A DNA stretch of 64,000 bases from an uncultured Lachnospiraceae bacterium (GTDB lineage: Bacteria; Bacillota; Clostridia; Lachnospirales; Lachnospiraceae), in the NCBI GenBank assembly GCA_946558695.1, contig CAMNTQ010000005.1, positions 28,057 to 92,056 of the forward strand. The letters are read 5' to 3'. The notes under the pieces were generated by a model. The model made no database searches and was not told where the DNA came from. It saw only the letters and a list, made by a program, of their open reading frames with translations. Positions 53,271-61,038 of the stretch are shown piece after piece. How positions within the stretch are numbered: position 1 is the first letter of the stretch; every line of letters starts with the position of its first letter. A program made the position numbers and the translations under genes.

Positions 53271-54713
53271 TTAATATGCTTTGCCCCAGTAAGCCATATG
53301 CTTTGCCGGCTTGCCGCACCAGATACATTTGTCTGAGATCATCTCTTCATCCTCTATCAGACACCTTGTCGCCGCGCCGCCTGTCACATATTTTACTTCA
53401 CCCTCGCACTCCGGATCTCCGCACCAGCAGGCTTTTACAAATCCTCTGTTCTGTTTAAACTTCTCTTTCATCTCATCCAGTTCCGTAGCCGTGTCAATAT
53501 GCGCATTCAGGAAATCCTTTGCCCTGTTGTACATATCCTGCTGAATCACTTCTAAAATGTCACGAAGCTTTCCTGCGATCTCATCCATCTTAACGATAAT
53601 CTTCTCACGAGTATCACGGCGCACGACAACAACCTGATTGTTCTCAATATCCTTCGGTCCAATCTCGATACGTGTCGGAATACCCAGAATCTCCTGCTCA
53701 GCAAATTTCCATCCCGGACTCTTGTCAGAATCATCAATCTTTACTCTGTATCCGGCTCTCTTAAGCTCATCAAACAGTGCATATGCTCTGTCAAGCACAC
53801 CTTCTTTATGCTGTGCGATCGGAATTACCCGGCACTCAACCGGCGCTACATGCGGCGGCAGAACAAGCCCGTCATCATCACCGTGAACCATGATCAATCC
53901 GCCGATACTTCTTGTGGACCAGCCCCATGAAGTCTCGTATACACTCTGAGGCTCATTATTCTTATCAATATATTTAATACCGAATGCATCCGGGAATCCG
54001 CTTCCGAAGAAATGGCTCGTCGCTGACTGCAGCGCCTTGCCGTCATGCATCAGCGCTTCTATCGTATAAGTATCCTGCGCACCTGCAAACTTCTCATGCT
54101 CTGCCTTTCTTCCCGATACAAACGGAATCGCCAGCGTCTCCCTGTAGCAGTCCTCGTATACATGGAACATTTGGATCGTACGCTCCTCTGCCTCCTCGTA
54201 TGTTGCATGAATCGTATGTCCTTCCTGCCATAAGAATTCTCTGGAACGAAGGAACGGTCTTGTCGTCTTCTCCCAGCGCAGTACACTGTTCCACTGATTC
54301 CATACCTTCGGAAGATCTCTGTAGGATTTGACAGTTCTTGCCCACAAGTCACAGAACAGTGTCTCCGATGTCGGGCGGACACATAATCTCTCCTGAAGTC
54401 TCTCCATACCGCCGTGTGTTACCCACGCAACTTCCGGCGCAAACCCTTCCACATGATCTGCCTCTTTCTCAAGAAGGCTCTCCGGAATTAAAAGCGGCAG
54501 CGATACGTTCTCTACGCCCGTCTCCTTAAAACGCCTGTCCAAATCCGCCTGAATCAGCTCCCAGATTGCATACCCGTTAGGCAGATAATTAAGACATCCC
54601 TTTACGCTTGAATAATCACATAACTCTGCTTCACGCACTACATCTGTGTACCATTGCGCGAAATTTTCATCACGCGGTGTGATATTTTTTACTAATTTCT
54701 TGTCCTTTGCCAT
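53271..54713 (-). CDS. proS: Proline-tRNA ligase (archaeal/eukaryal-type)
   Basis: A 480-residue class II synthetase of the short type without the internal editing domain. Motif 2 lies in RPFLRSREFLWQEGHT and motif 3 in GGLIMVHGDDDGLVLPP. The C-terminal domain contains a Cys-rich stretch (CWCGDPECEGEV...CIWCGKPAKHMAYWGKAY), as in the type shared by archaea, eukaryotes and many Firmicutes. GAAGGAGAAGG precedes MAKDKKLV; 41 upstream codons in frame lie in the T-box terminator region and are not coding. Confidence 0.96.
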   Translation of the reverse strand: MAKDKKLVKNITPRDENFAQWYTDVVREAELCDYSSVKGCLNYLPNGYAIWELIQADLDRRFKETGVENVSLPLLIPESLLEKEADHVEGFAPEVAWVTHGGMERLQERLCVRPTSETLFCDLWARTVKSYRDLPKVWNQWNSVLRWEKTTRPFLRSREFLWQEGHTIHATYEEAEERTIQMFHVYEDCYRETLAIPFVSGRKAEHEKFAGAQDTYTIEALMHDGKALQSATSHFFGSGFPDAFGIKYIDKNNEPQSVYETSWGWSTRSIGGLIMVHGDDDGLVLPPHVAPVECRVIPIAQHKEGVLDRAYALFDELKRAGYRVKIDDSDKSPGWKFAEQEILGIPTRIEIGPKDIENNQVVVVRRDTREKIIVKMDEIAGKLRDILEVIQQDMYNRAKDFLNAHIDTATELDEMKEKFKQNRGFVKACWCGDPECEGEVKYVTGGAATRCLIEDEEMISDKCIWCGKPAKHMAYWGKAY

Positions 54714-54764
54714 GTTTCCTTCTCCTTCTCTTTTCTTATTATCAATCAAATAATTTTTTTCAGG

Positions 54765-55050
54765 TAAAAAAACCGCCGAGATTTCCGCCCCAAAAGGGAC
54801 CGAAAATCTCGGCGGTACCACCCTCCTTAACTGCAAACCTTACGCAGTCCTCTCTCTTATCACCATTAACGCTAGTGCCACGCCGCATTTTCACACGGCG
54901 GCTCCAAGGCAGGTTCATCACAGTTCCATACAAGAATCTCTCAGCCGCTGAATTCTCTCTCTGTAGAACTTCATCTGTACTACTATCCCTCTTCATCGCC
55001 AAACCTGCTTTTCGCAACCAACATTGCCAGCAGGGATTCAATTAATCGTA
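54765..55050 (-). ncRNA. T-box leader (proline) of proS-cca
   Basis: Minus strand AAGGAGGGTGGTACCGCCGAG (54800-54826, canonical T-box core), then the terminator CCGCCGAGATTT/AAATCTCGGCGG followed by seven T at 54765-54771. Upstream, GTGATGAACCTGCCTTGG presents a CCT triplet fitting a proline specifier, and GAGAGATTC..GCGGCTGAGAG matches stem I. It fills almost all of the 387-base gap between proS and glgB. Confidence 0.93.
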
Positions 55051-55079
55051 ATTCTAATTGATAACAAAACATTTGTCAA
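55051..55079 (-). promoter_or_regulatory. SigA-type promoter of proS
   Basis: Minus strand TTGACA (55079-55074), 17-base spacer, TAGAAT (55056-55051). Confidence 0.82.
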
Positions 55080-55100
55080 GTGCTGAATTTTGTTTTCAGC

Positions 55101-57011
55101 CTAAAATTCAAACACGGCAACTCCATATGGAGGTAATTCATACGCAAAAGAGAACGGTCTTCCGTCGCATTCCTTCTTCACAGCCTTGTAAACCGACGGA
55201 CGTTCCTTGCCTTCTCCGCCGTATTTTACATCATCGCTGTTCATAATAAGCTTGTACTGCTTTCTCCTTGGAACGCCGACACAGTAATCATCTCTCGCCA
55301 TCGGCGTAAAGTTAATAACAAAAAGAAGATTTTTCTTCCGATTCTTGGAATGTCTCACAAAACTGTAGATACTGCGGTAACCATCATCCGCGTTGATCCA
55401 TTCAAAGCCTTCCCAGATCTGCTCATCCTGATAAAGCGCCGGATTCTTCTTGTACAGATGAAGAAGGTCTCTCATCCAATTCTGGATTGCCTGATGCTCT
55501 TTCTCCGCCAATAAGAACCAGTCAAGCTCTCTCTCCTCACTCCATTCCCTTAGCTGCGCAAAATCTTGTCCCATAAACAAAAGCTTTTTCCCGGCATGTC
55601 CCATCATAAATGCATATCCGGCCTTCAAGTTCGCATATTTGTCAAATCCAAGTCCCGGCATTTTATTGAGCATAGAACACTTCAGATGAACCACTTCATC
55701 ATGGGACAGCACTAGGATGTATTTTTCACTGCCCGCATAGCTCATAGCAAAGGTCATCATATGATGGTTATCCTTACGGAAATATGGATCAAGCTTCATA
55801 TATTCCGTAAAATCATGCATCCATCCCATGTTCCACTTCAGACTGAAGCCAAGTCCGTCATCTTCTACATCCCCCGTCACCTTCGGCCATGCAGTAGATT
55901 CCTCGGCAATCATCATAGCGCCCGGATTTCTGCCAAGCACAACAGAATTCAAATGCTTGAAGAAATCAATGGCCTCCAGATTCTGGTTGCCGCCATACTT
56001 ATTCGCAACCCACTGTCCGTCCTGTCTTCCATAATCCAGATATAGTATAGAAGCGACTGCGTCAACACGAAGTCCGTCAACATGAAACTGCTCAATCCAA
56101 AACAATGCATTCGAAATCAAAAAGTTTCTTACTTCATTCTTTCCAAAATCAAACACCTTGGTTCCCCAATCGGGATGCTCCCCTTTTCTCGGATCCGCAT
56201 ACTCAAATGTAGGCGTCCCGTCAAAATCCGCAAGTCCGTGCGCGTCTCTCGGGAAATGCCCCGGAACCCAGTCAAGAATTACACCGATCTTATTACGGTG
56301 CAGATAATTAACCATCCACGCAAAATCCTGAGGCGTTCCATATCTGGAAGTCGGCGCATAGTAACCAGTCACCTGATATCCCCATGAACCGTCAAAAGGA
56401 TGCTCTGCAATACCGATTAATTCAATATGAGTATAACCCATATCTTTCACGTATTTTGCAACTTCCTTTCCGAACTCACGATAGGTATAAAATCCGTCAT
56501 CCTCCCGTCCCGGATGCTTTTTCCACGAACCAATATGCACCTCATAGACAGATATCGGCTTTTGCATGTGGTTCCATTTCTTCCTCTTCTCCATCCACTC
56601 CGAGTCCGTCCACTTCAAATCACTGATATCTGCTATCTTAGATGCTGTTCCCGGCCGAAGTTCCGCATGATTTGCAAACGGATCCGCTTTAAACACATAA
56701 TCTCCCGTATGCGTCTGAATACAATATTTGTACATATCATATTCCTTTACTCCCGGAACAAAACAAGTAAAAATCCCTACAGATTCCTGACGCTCCATCG
56801 GATTCGCCTCTATGTCCCACTCATTAAACTCGCCAATGACTGATACCGACTTTGCATGCGGCGCCCACACAGCAAAATACACGCCTTCTTTTTTGCCCTT
56901 TTTTACTTTGTGCGCACCCAGTTTCTTATAAATCTCATAATGATTACCCTGTCCGAAAAGATACTGATCAAGTTCGCTGATTTCATACGCTTTCTTTTTC
57001 TTTTCTGCCAT
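55101..57011 (-). CDS. glgB: 1,4-alpha-glucan branching enzyme
   Basis: A 636-residue GH13 branching enzyme. An N-terminal carbohydrate-binding module (VYFAVWAPHAKSVSVIGEFNEWD) is followed by the barrel: YEVHIGSW, GLRVDAVASILYLDYGR (nucleophile Asp), AEESTAWP (Glu) and LSHDEVVH. It makes alpha-1,6 branches in glycogen. GAGAGGG lies before the ATG and TATAAT about 35 bases upstream. Other glycogen genes (glgC, glgA) are not in the window. Confidence 0.96.
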   Translation of the reverse strand: MAEKKKKAYEISELDQYLFGQGNHYEIYKKLGAHKVKKGKKEGVYFAVWAPHAKSVSVIGEFNEWDIEANPMERQESVGIFTCFVPGVKEYDMYKYCIQTHTGDYVFKADPFANHAELRPGTASKIADISDLKWTDSEWMEKRKKWNHMQKPISVYEVHIGSWKKHPGREDDGFYTYREFGKEVAKYVKDMGYTHIELIGIAEHPFDGSWGYQVTGYYAPTSRYGTPQDFAWMVNYLHRNKIGVILDWVPGHFPRDAHGLADFDGTPTFEYADPRKGEHPDWGTKVFDFGKNEVRNFLISNALFWIEQFHVDGLRVDAVASILYLDYGRQDGQWVANKYGGNQNLEAIDFFKHLNSVVLGRNPGAMMIAEESTAWPKVTGDVEDDGLGFSLKWNMGWMHDFTEYMKLDPYFRKDNHHMMTFAMSYAGSEKYILVLSHDEVVHLKCSMLNKMPGLGFDKYANLKAGYAFMMGHAGKKLLFMGQDFAQLREWSEERELDWFLLAEKEHQAIQNWMRDLLHLYKKNPALYQDEQIWEGFEWINADDGYRSIYSFVRHSKNRKKNLLFVINFTPMARDDYCVGVPRRKQYKLIMNSDDVKYGGEGKERPSVYKAVKKECDGRPFSFAYELPPYGVAVFEF

Positions 57012-57071
57012 ATTCGTACCCTCTCTTGCTATGTTTATTTATAATATCATTATACCCCCCATAGCCGCAAA

Positions 57072-57105
57072 AAGAAAGAGTTTTGGCAAATATAACCTGC
57101 CAAAA
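57072..57105 (-). terminator. Terminator after the TPR-ATPase gene
   Basis: Minus strand TTTTGGCA/TGCCAAAA with a nine-base loop followed by CTCTTTCTTTTT, 14 bases after the stop of the 57120-60353 gene. Confidence 0.8.
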
Positions 57106-57119
57106 CCCTTTTTTAGCCT

Positions 57120-60100
57120 TTAAATTTTGAAATCTTCTTCCTTTAAGATAATCCTGTCAGAATCATCCGTACCTTTCCCGAATACTCTGCGCGCCAGATG
57201 CTTTACATTTACCCTCTGAGAATGGGAAATCGCTTCATCCATAATATCTTTTACTTCTGCAACCGACACGGCATGATCTTCTCTCTGCATCACATCAATC
57301 CGGCTGTACAATGCCAGAATCCCCATCTCATCCAGCTTGTATCCATTCTCCTTCGCGTACGTCTGACCAAAAGTTACCAACTCGTCATTAATGAAAATAG
57401 GCAGCTCCAGCTTTGAGGTAAACTTCTTCTTAAAATCAGGATTGGCTGTCAGTATTTTCTCTAGTGGCTTCCTCTGATCCTCAAGTACAAACAGCATCTC
57501 GCCGGTCTTTCTCTCCATTAGGTGGTTAAGCTCCTTCACCGTTCTGGAATTCAGCTTTCCGGCCTTTTCTACGATAATCGCGCCGCCTTTAAGCTTTTGA
57601 ATGATGTTGGGCAGCTCCTTCTTATTTAAAGACTCACCCGTAACAATCGCAACCTTGCCCTGTTTCAGATTCCTCTGCTTCTGTATTGCCTTAACAATGT
57701 CTACGGCAAGAACTGTCTTTCCCGAACCTTTTCTTCCGATGACAAGAATATTTCCAGTCTTTGATGTTCCTTCTCTCTGAGCCCTGCGGTCATTATCAAG
57801 CGCCTCCACAATCTGTTCACTCATACCGCGAACCGGCACAAAGTAGGAGAACAGTTTCTTCTGCTCTTCCGTAAGCCCTGCTTTCAAGCCTATTTCACTG
57901 GTTGCGCTTAAATCATAACGTCCGGTTACGACAAAGCCCGTATCAAATGGAACTCCGCCGCCGCCTTTTGCTTTCTTAAAACGCTTTTGTATCTCCTCCT
58001 CGGATGGCTCTTCAATCTCGAGAGAAATCTCTTCTTCTAATTCCTCTTCTAATTCTTCTTCCTCAAAACCGTCCTCCGACAGCTCTTCTTCATCAAATTC
58101 ATCCTCCTCGAAATCTTCCTCATCCGACTCAAAATCGTCTTCGTCAAAGTCGTCCTCGTCAAATTCATCTTCATCAAAATCTTCTTCGTCTTCTATAAAA
58201 TCGTCTTCATCAAAGTCTTCTTCATCAAAGTCTTCTTCCTCGAAGCCATCCTCCTCGAAATCTTCTTCGTCTGATTCTTCCTCCATGAACTCATCTTCTT
58301 CGAACTCTTCCTCATCCGATTCTTCTTCTATGAACTCATCTTCCTCGAACTCTTCCTCATCCGATTCTTCTATGAATTCATCTTCCTCGAAGCCATCCTC
58401 CTCGAAATCCTCTTCGTCCGGTTCTTCTTCTATGAATTCATCTTCCTCAAAGCCATCCTCCTCAAACTCTTCCTCATCCGACTCTTCCTCTATGAATTCA
58501 TCTTCCTCGAACTCATCTTCTTCCGGCTCCTCTTCTATAAAGTCGTCTTCCTCAAATTCGTCTTCTTCCGGCTCCTCTTCTATAAAGTCGTCTTCCTCGA
58601 AATCCTCCTCTGCTTCAGCAGGCAAATCTTCTTCAAAGTCCTCTGCTGCAAAGCCGTCTTCCTCGGAAACATTCTCTTCCTCTGCCGGTTCTTCTTCATC
58701 AAGTTCTCCATCTAAAAGTTCCTCTGCAAATGGCTCTATCGGCTCTATCTTTGCAAGGTCTTCTGTGACACCTTCTAACAATCCTTCTGACTCAAAATCA
58801 TCTGATTCCGTCATATCCTCTTTCTGAGGCGCAGAAGTTCCGGCAACTCTGTTCTCAAGCTGCTCCACCAGCTCCAAAATATCGTCAGGAAGTTTCTGTG
58901 TCTTCTCTTCCAATATATTTTTCTTAATTTTTTTCGTCTTAGCCCCATTCCCTGCCGGTGTTTTCACCGCTTTTTGTGCAGCAGATGCCTTAGCCTCTTT
59001 TTTAGCCTCCTCTGCCGCCTTCTTTCTCGCTTCCTCGGCTTTCTTTGCTTCCTCCTCAGCTTTCCTTGCTTCTTCCTCAGCCTTCCTTCTTGCTTCTTCC
59101 TCGGCCGCCCTCTTCTTTGCTTCTTCTTCGGTTTTTCTCTTCGCTTCCTCTTCTGCTTTTTTTCTAGCCTCTTCTTCCGCTTTTCTCGCCGCTTCTTCTG
59201 CCGCCTTCCTTGACGCTTCTTTTCGCTTTTCCGCCTCCCGGCGTTCTTTCTTTAACCTCTCTTTATCCTCTGCCTTCTGCTTTTCAATGGCATTAGCATT
59301 TACTTTCTGCTTCTCCTCCCATTCCTGAAGAATATCCTCTATCTTCATCTGACCATTAACCTTAAGCTCCTCATCCCTGTCGGCCATTGCTTTTTCTTCC
59401 TTATTCAGTCCCGCTGCCATCGCGACACCGCTTGCCAGAGCTTCCTCAAGCGTCGCTCCTGTCACAATTCTGGTGATTGGAGCACGAGGTTTTTTCTTTG
59501 TTTCCTCCGGCTTTGCATCCTCCGGCTCTGCTTCCTCCGGCAAATCCTTTTCAGCTTCCTCTGCAGGAATCGCTGTCTGTCCGTCATCCTCTTCTTCCGG
59601 CTCATCCTTTTCTTTTAAAGTCTCTGATTTTTGTACGTTCTCCTTTGCCGGTTCTGCTTCACTCACATCCTCTTTACTATCCTCTTCATCGTTGGCATCC
59701 TGCCCGGGAATTACGATATCCTTCGTCTTCTTACCAGTATGTTTATCATACTTCTCCTGTTGGAGGGGAGTGAGAGGCTTATACTTCATCTTAAGCTCCA
59801 TCGCAAGATAGACATACTTCCCCTCACTGAACCACAAGATCAAATCATCACATTCTTCCAGACATTCTCTCACCATGCCGGCCTCATGATACAGCTTCGC
59901 CAGTTCATATGCCCATTTTTCAATATATTCCGCCTTCTTAAATTCTTCAAGAGCCGCAATCTGCTCCTCAAGAGGCGCCTTCTGCGCCTTCAGAATTCTG
60001 TATTTCAAGATATACTGGTTCGGATCTTTCGGCGCCAGCTTAACAAATTCTTCATAACAATCAGAAGCTTCCTCCGGATCATTAACCTTTAGCGCCAATG

Positions 60101-60353
60101 TTGCAAGACGATAGACAATCTTCCTGCTCCCCGGAGAACGGTCAAACGCCATCAACAAAATATCACGGCTCTTTTGAAATTCTCCACAGTATTCATAAGC
60201 TTCACTGACAGTATTTAACATAGACACACTCTTTACCCTGCGCCAATCAATCGTATCCGCAATTTCCATCGCTTTCCGATACTGCTTTTTCTCCGAATAT
60301 TCAAGGAGCTGCTCTGTTTTTACCCTATATTCATATTTATCCAAATTCCTCAC
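57120..60353 (-). CDS. Giant TPR - acidic repeat - P-loop ATPase protein
   Basis: A 1077-residue cytoplasmic protein in four parts. Residues 1-205 form TPR-like helical repeats (RKAMEIADTIDWRRV, EASDCYEEFVKLAPKDP). Residues about 206-345 are a charged linker. Residues about 346-475 are a Lys/Glu/Ala-rich coiled coil (EEARKKAEEEAKRKTEEEA). Residues about 555-790 are a tandem Asp/Glu repeat with units like FEEDEFIEEESDEE. Residues about 860-1077 are a AAA-like ATPase with P-loop GRKGSGKT near 873, a Walker B-like AIIVEKAG and a CbxX-like helical end. The start may be GTG at 60353 or TTG three codons later behind GAGGTGAGG. No named family; the combination suggests scaffold assembly. Confidence 0.85.
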   Translation of the reverse strand: MRNLDKYEYRVKTEQLLEYSEKKQYRKAMEIADTIDWRRVKSVSMLNTVSEAYEYCGEFQKSRDILLMAFDRSPGSRKIVYRLATLALKVNDPEEASDCYEEFVKLAPKDPNQYILKYRILKAQKAPLEEQIAALEEFKKAEYIEKWAYELAKLYHEAGMVRECLEECDDLILWFSEGKYVYLAMELKMKYKPLTPLQQEKYDKHTGKKTKDIVIPGQDANDEEDSKEDVSEAEPAKENVQKSETLKEKDEPEEEDDGQTAIPAEEAEKDLPEEAEPEDAKPEETKKKPRAPITRIVTGATLEEALASGVAMAAGLNKEEKAMADRDEELKVNGQMKIEDILQEWEEKQKVNANAIEKQKAEDKERLKKERREAEKRKEASRKAAEEAARKAEEEARKKAEEEAKRKTEEEAKKRAAEEEARRKAEEEARKAEEEAKKAEEARKKAAEEAKKEAKASAAQKAVKTPAGNGAKTKKIKKNILEEKTQKLPDDILELVEQLENRVAGTSAPQKEDMTESDDFESEGLLEGVTEDLAKIEPIEPFAEELLDGELDEEEPAEEENVSEEDGFAAEDFEEDLPAEAEEDFEEDDFIEEEPEEDEFEEDDFIEEEPEEDEFEEDEFIEEESDEEEFEEDGFEEDEFIEEEPDEEDFEEDGFEEDEFIEESDEEEFEEDEFIEEESDEEEFEEDEFMEEESDEEDFEEDGFEEEDFDEEDFDEDDFIEDEEDFDEDEFDEDDFDEDDFESDEEDFEEDEFDEEELSEDGFEEEELEEELEEEISLEIEEPSEEEIQKRFKKAKGGGGVPFDTGFVVTGRYDLSATSEIGLKAGLTEEQKKLFSYFVPVRGMSEQIVEALDNDRRAQREGTSKTGNILVIGRKGSGKTVLAVDIVKAIQKQRNLKQGKVAIVTGESLNKKELPNIIQKLKGGAIIVEKAGKLNSRTVKELNHLMERKTGEMLFVLEDQRKPLEKILTANPDFKKKFTSKLELPIFINDELVTFGQTYAKENGYKLDEMGILALYSRIDVMQREDHAVSVAEVKDIMDEAISHSQRVNVKHLARRVFGKGTDDSDRIILKEEDFKI

Positions 60354-60401
60354 CTCAAAATGTATCTTTCATATACTCTTATTGTTAAAATCGTTGCTAT
60401 T

Positions 60402-60430
60402 AGTGTATCATAAGGCTCCCGCAATGTCAA
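60402..60430 (-). promoter_or_regulatory. Promoter of the TPR-ATPase gene
   Basis: Minus strand TTGACA (60430-60425), 17-base spacer, TACACT (60407-60402), 49 bases before the start. Confidence 0.78.
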
Positions 60431-60537
60431 AATATACACTTAATAAATGTTAAATTATTGTTACAATTTAGCGGCAATTAACATTTACGTAACGGTTTAA
60501 AACATATATGGCTGAACTGTCATAAGTTCTTAACGGC

Positions 60538-60577
60538 AAAACAGCCATCGGAATGCTTTACTCCGACGGCTGTTATC
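60538..60577. terminator. Hairpin terminator downstream of the decayed small gene
   Basis: AACAGCCATCGGA/TCCGACGGCTGTT with a nine-base loop; TTTTGCCG follows on the minus strand and ATCTTTTTAT on the plus strand. It would end the short minus-strand transcript starting near 60905. Confidence 0.7.
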
Positions 60578-60607
60578 TTTTTATATTTAGTTTAATTTGT
60601 TTCTATC

Positions 60608-60856
60608 TTATAATTCGGAGGAATCATCTGGATTAACCGTTCCCAAATCTTTAACCATATCTATGTGGTATCCTCTTTCAATATGTCTGCAGATTACAAA
60701 TCCTTATTTCCTAACCGGCTTTTACTTCTCCGAATTCTCACTTTTCATCCTATATCCGGTTTATCTCAAAACACTTGGGTTCAGGCTTATCCCTTGGGAA
60801 CTTCCATCTGCCGTACCACTAACATATTGAACTATTGTCTCTTTCACTGTGTCCAT
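60608..60856 (-). pseudogene. Decayed small gene with three in-frame TAA codons
   Basis: An ATG at 60856 follows AGGAGG at nine bases and a TTGACA-17-TATTAT promoter. The frame gives 31 codons (MDTVKETIVQYVSGTADG...), TAA, 12 codons, TAA, 5 codons, TAA, and 31 codons ending NPDDSSEL before a final TAA: 83 codons in a single register. The ends read like protein, so this may be a worn-out gene for an 80-residue protein. The alternative is that only the first 31-residue peptide is made. The rest of the 685-base gap (60354-61038) holds promoters and the hairpin terminator. Confidence 0.5.
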
Positions 60857-60914
60857 TGGAGTAAGCCTCCTTCCTTTTATATTTAAAAGATTACTTTCTC
60901 TTTTTGTTGTTATT

Positions 60915-60943
60915 ATAATATCATTGGCCTCCTTATTTGTCAA
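60915..60943 (-). promoter_or_regulatory. Promoter of the decayed small gene
   Basis: Minus strand TTGACA (60943-60938), 17-base spacer, TATTAT (60920-60915). Confidence 0.65.
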
Positions 60944-61038
60944 TACTTTTTTGGTATATTTTTTTACTTTTTGTTCTTTATATTACTATCAATTAAATTG
61001 TCTGAATTTTATATATTTTTCTTTTAATGCGCACAATA

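Noticed and set aside
55075..55100. GCTGAA/TTCAGC stem after glgB considered as a terminator
   Set aside because: Only six pairs, no T-run on the minus strand, and it abuts the proS promoter.
58010..58740. Repeat array considered as a CRISPR
   Set aside because: Units are contiguous and coding, without unique spacers, and no cas genes are near.
58285..58827. Plus-strand 180-codon open frame almost entirely Ser/Asn/Asp
   Set aside because: It is the antisense of the acidic repeat in the large minus-strand gene; it has no ribosome site and its composition follows from the opposite strand.
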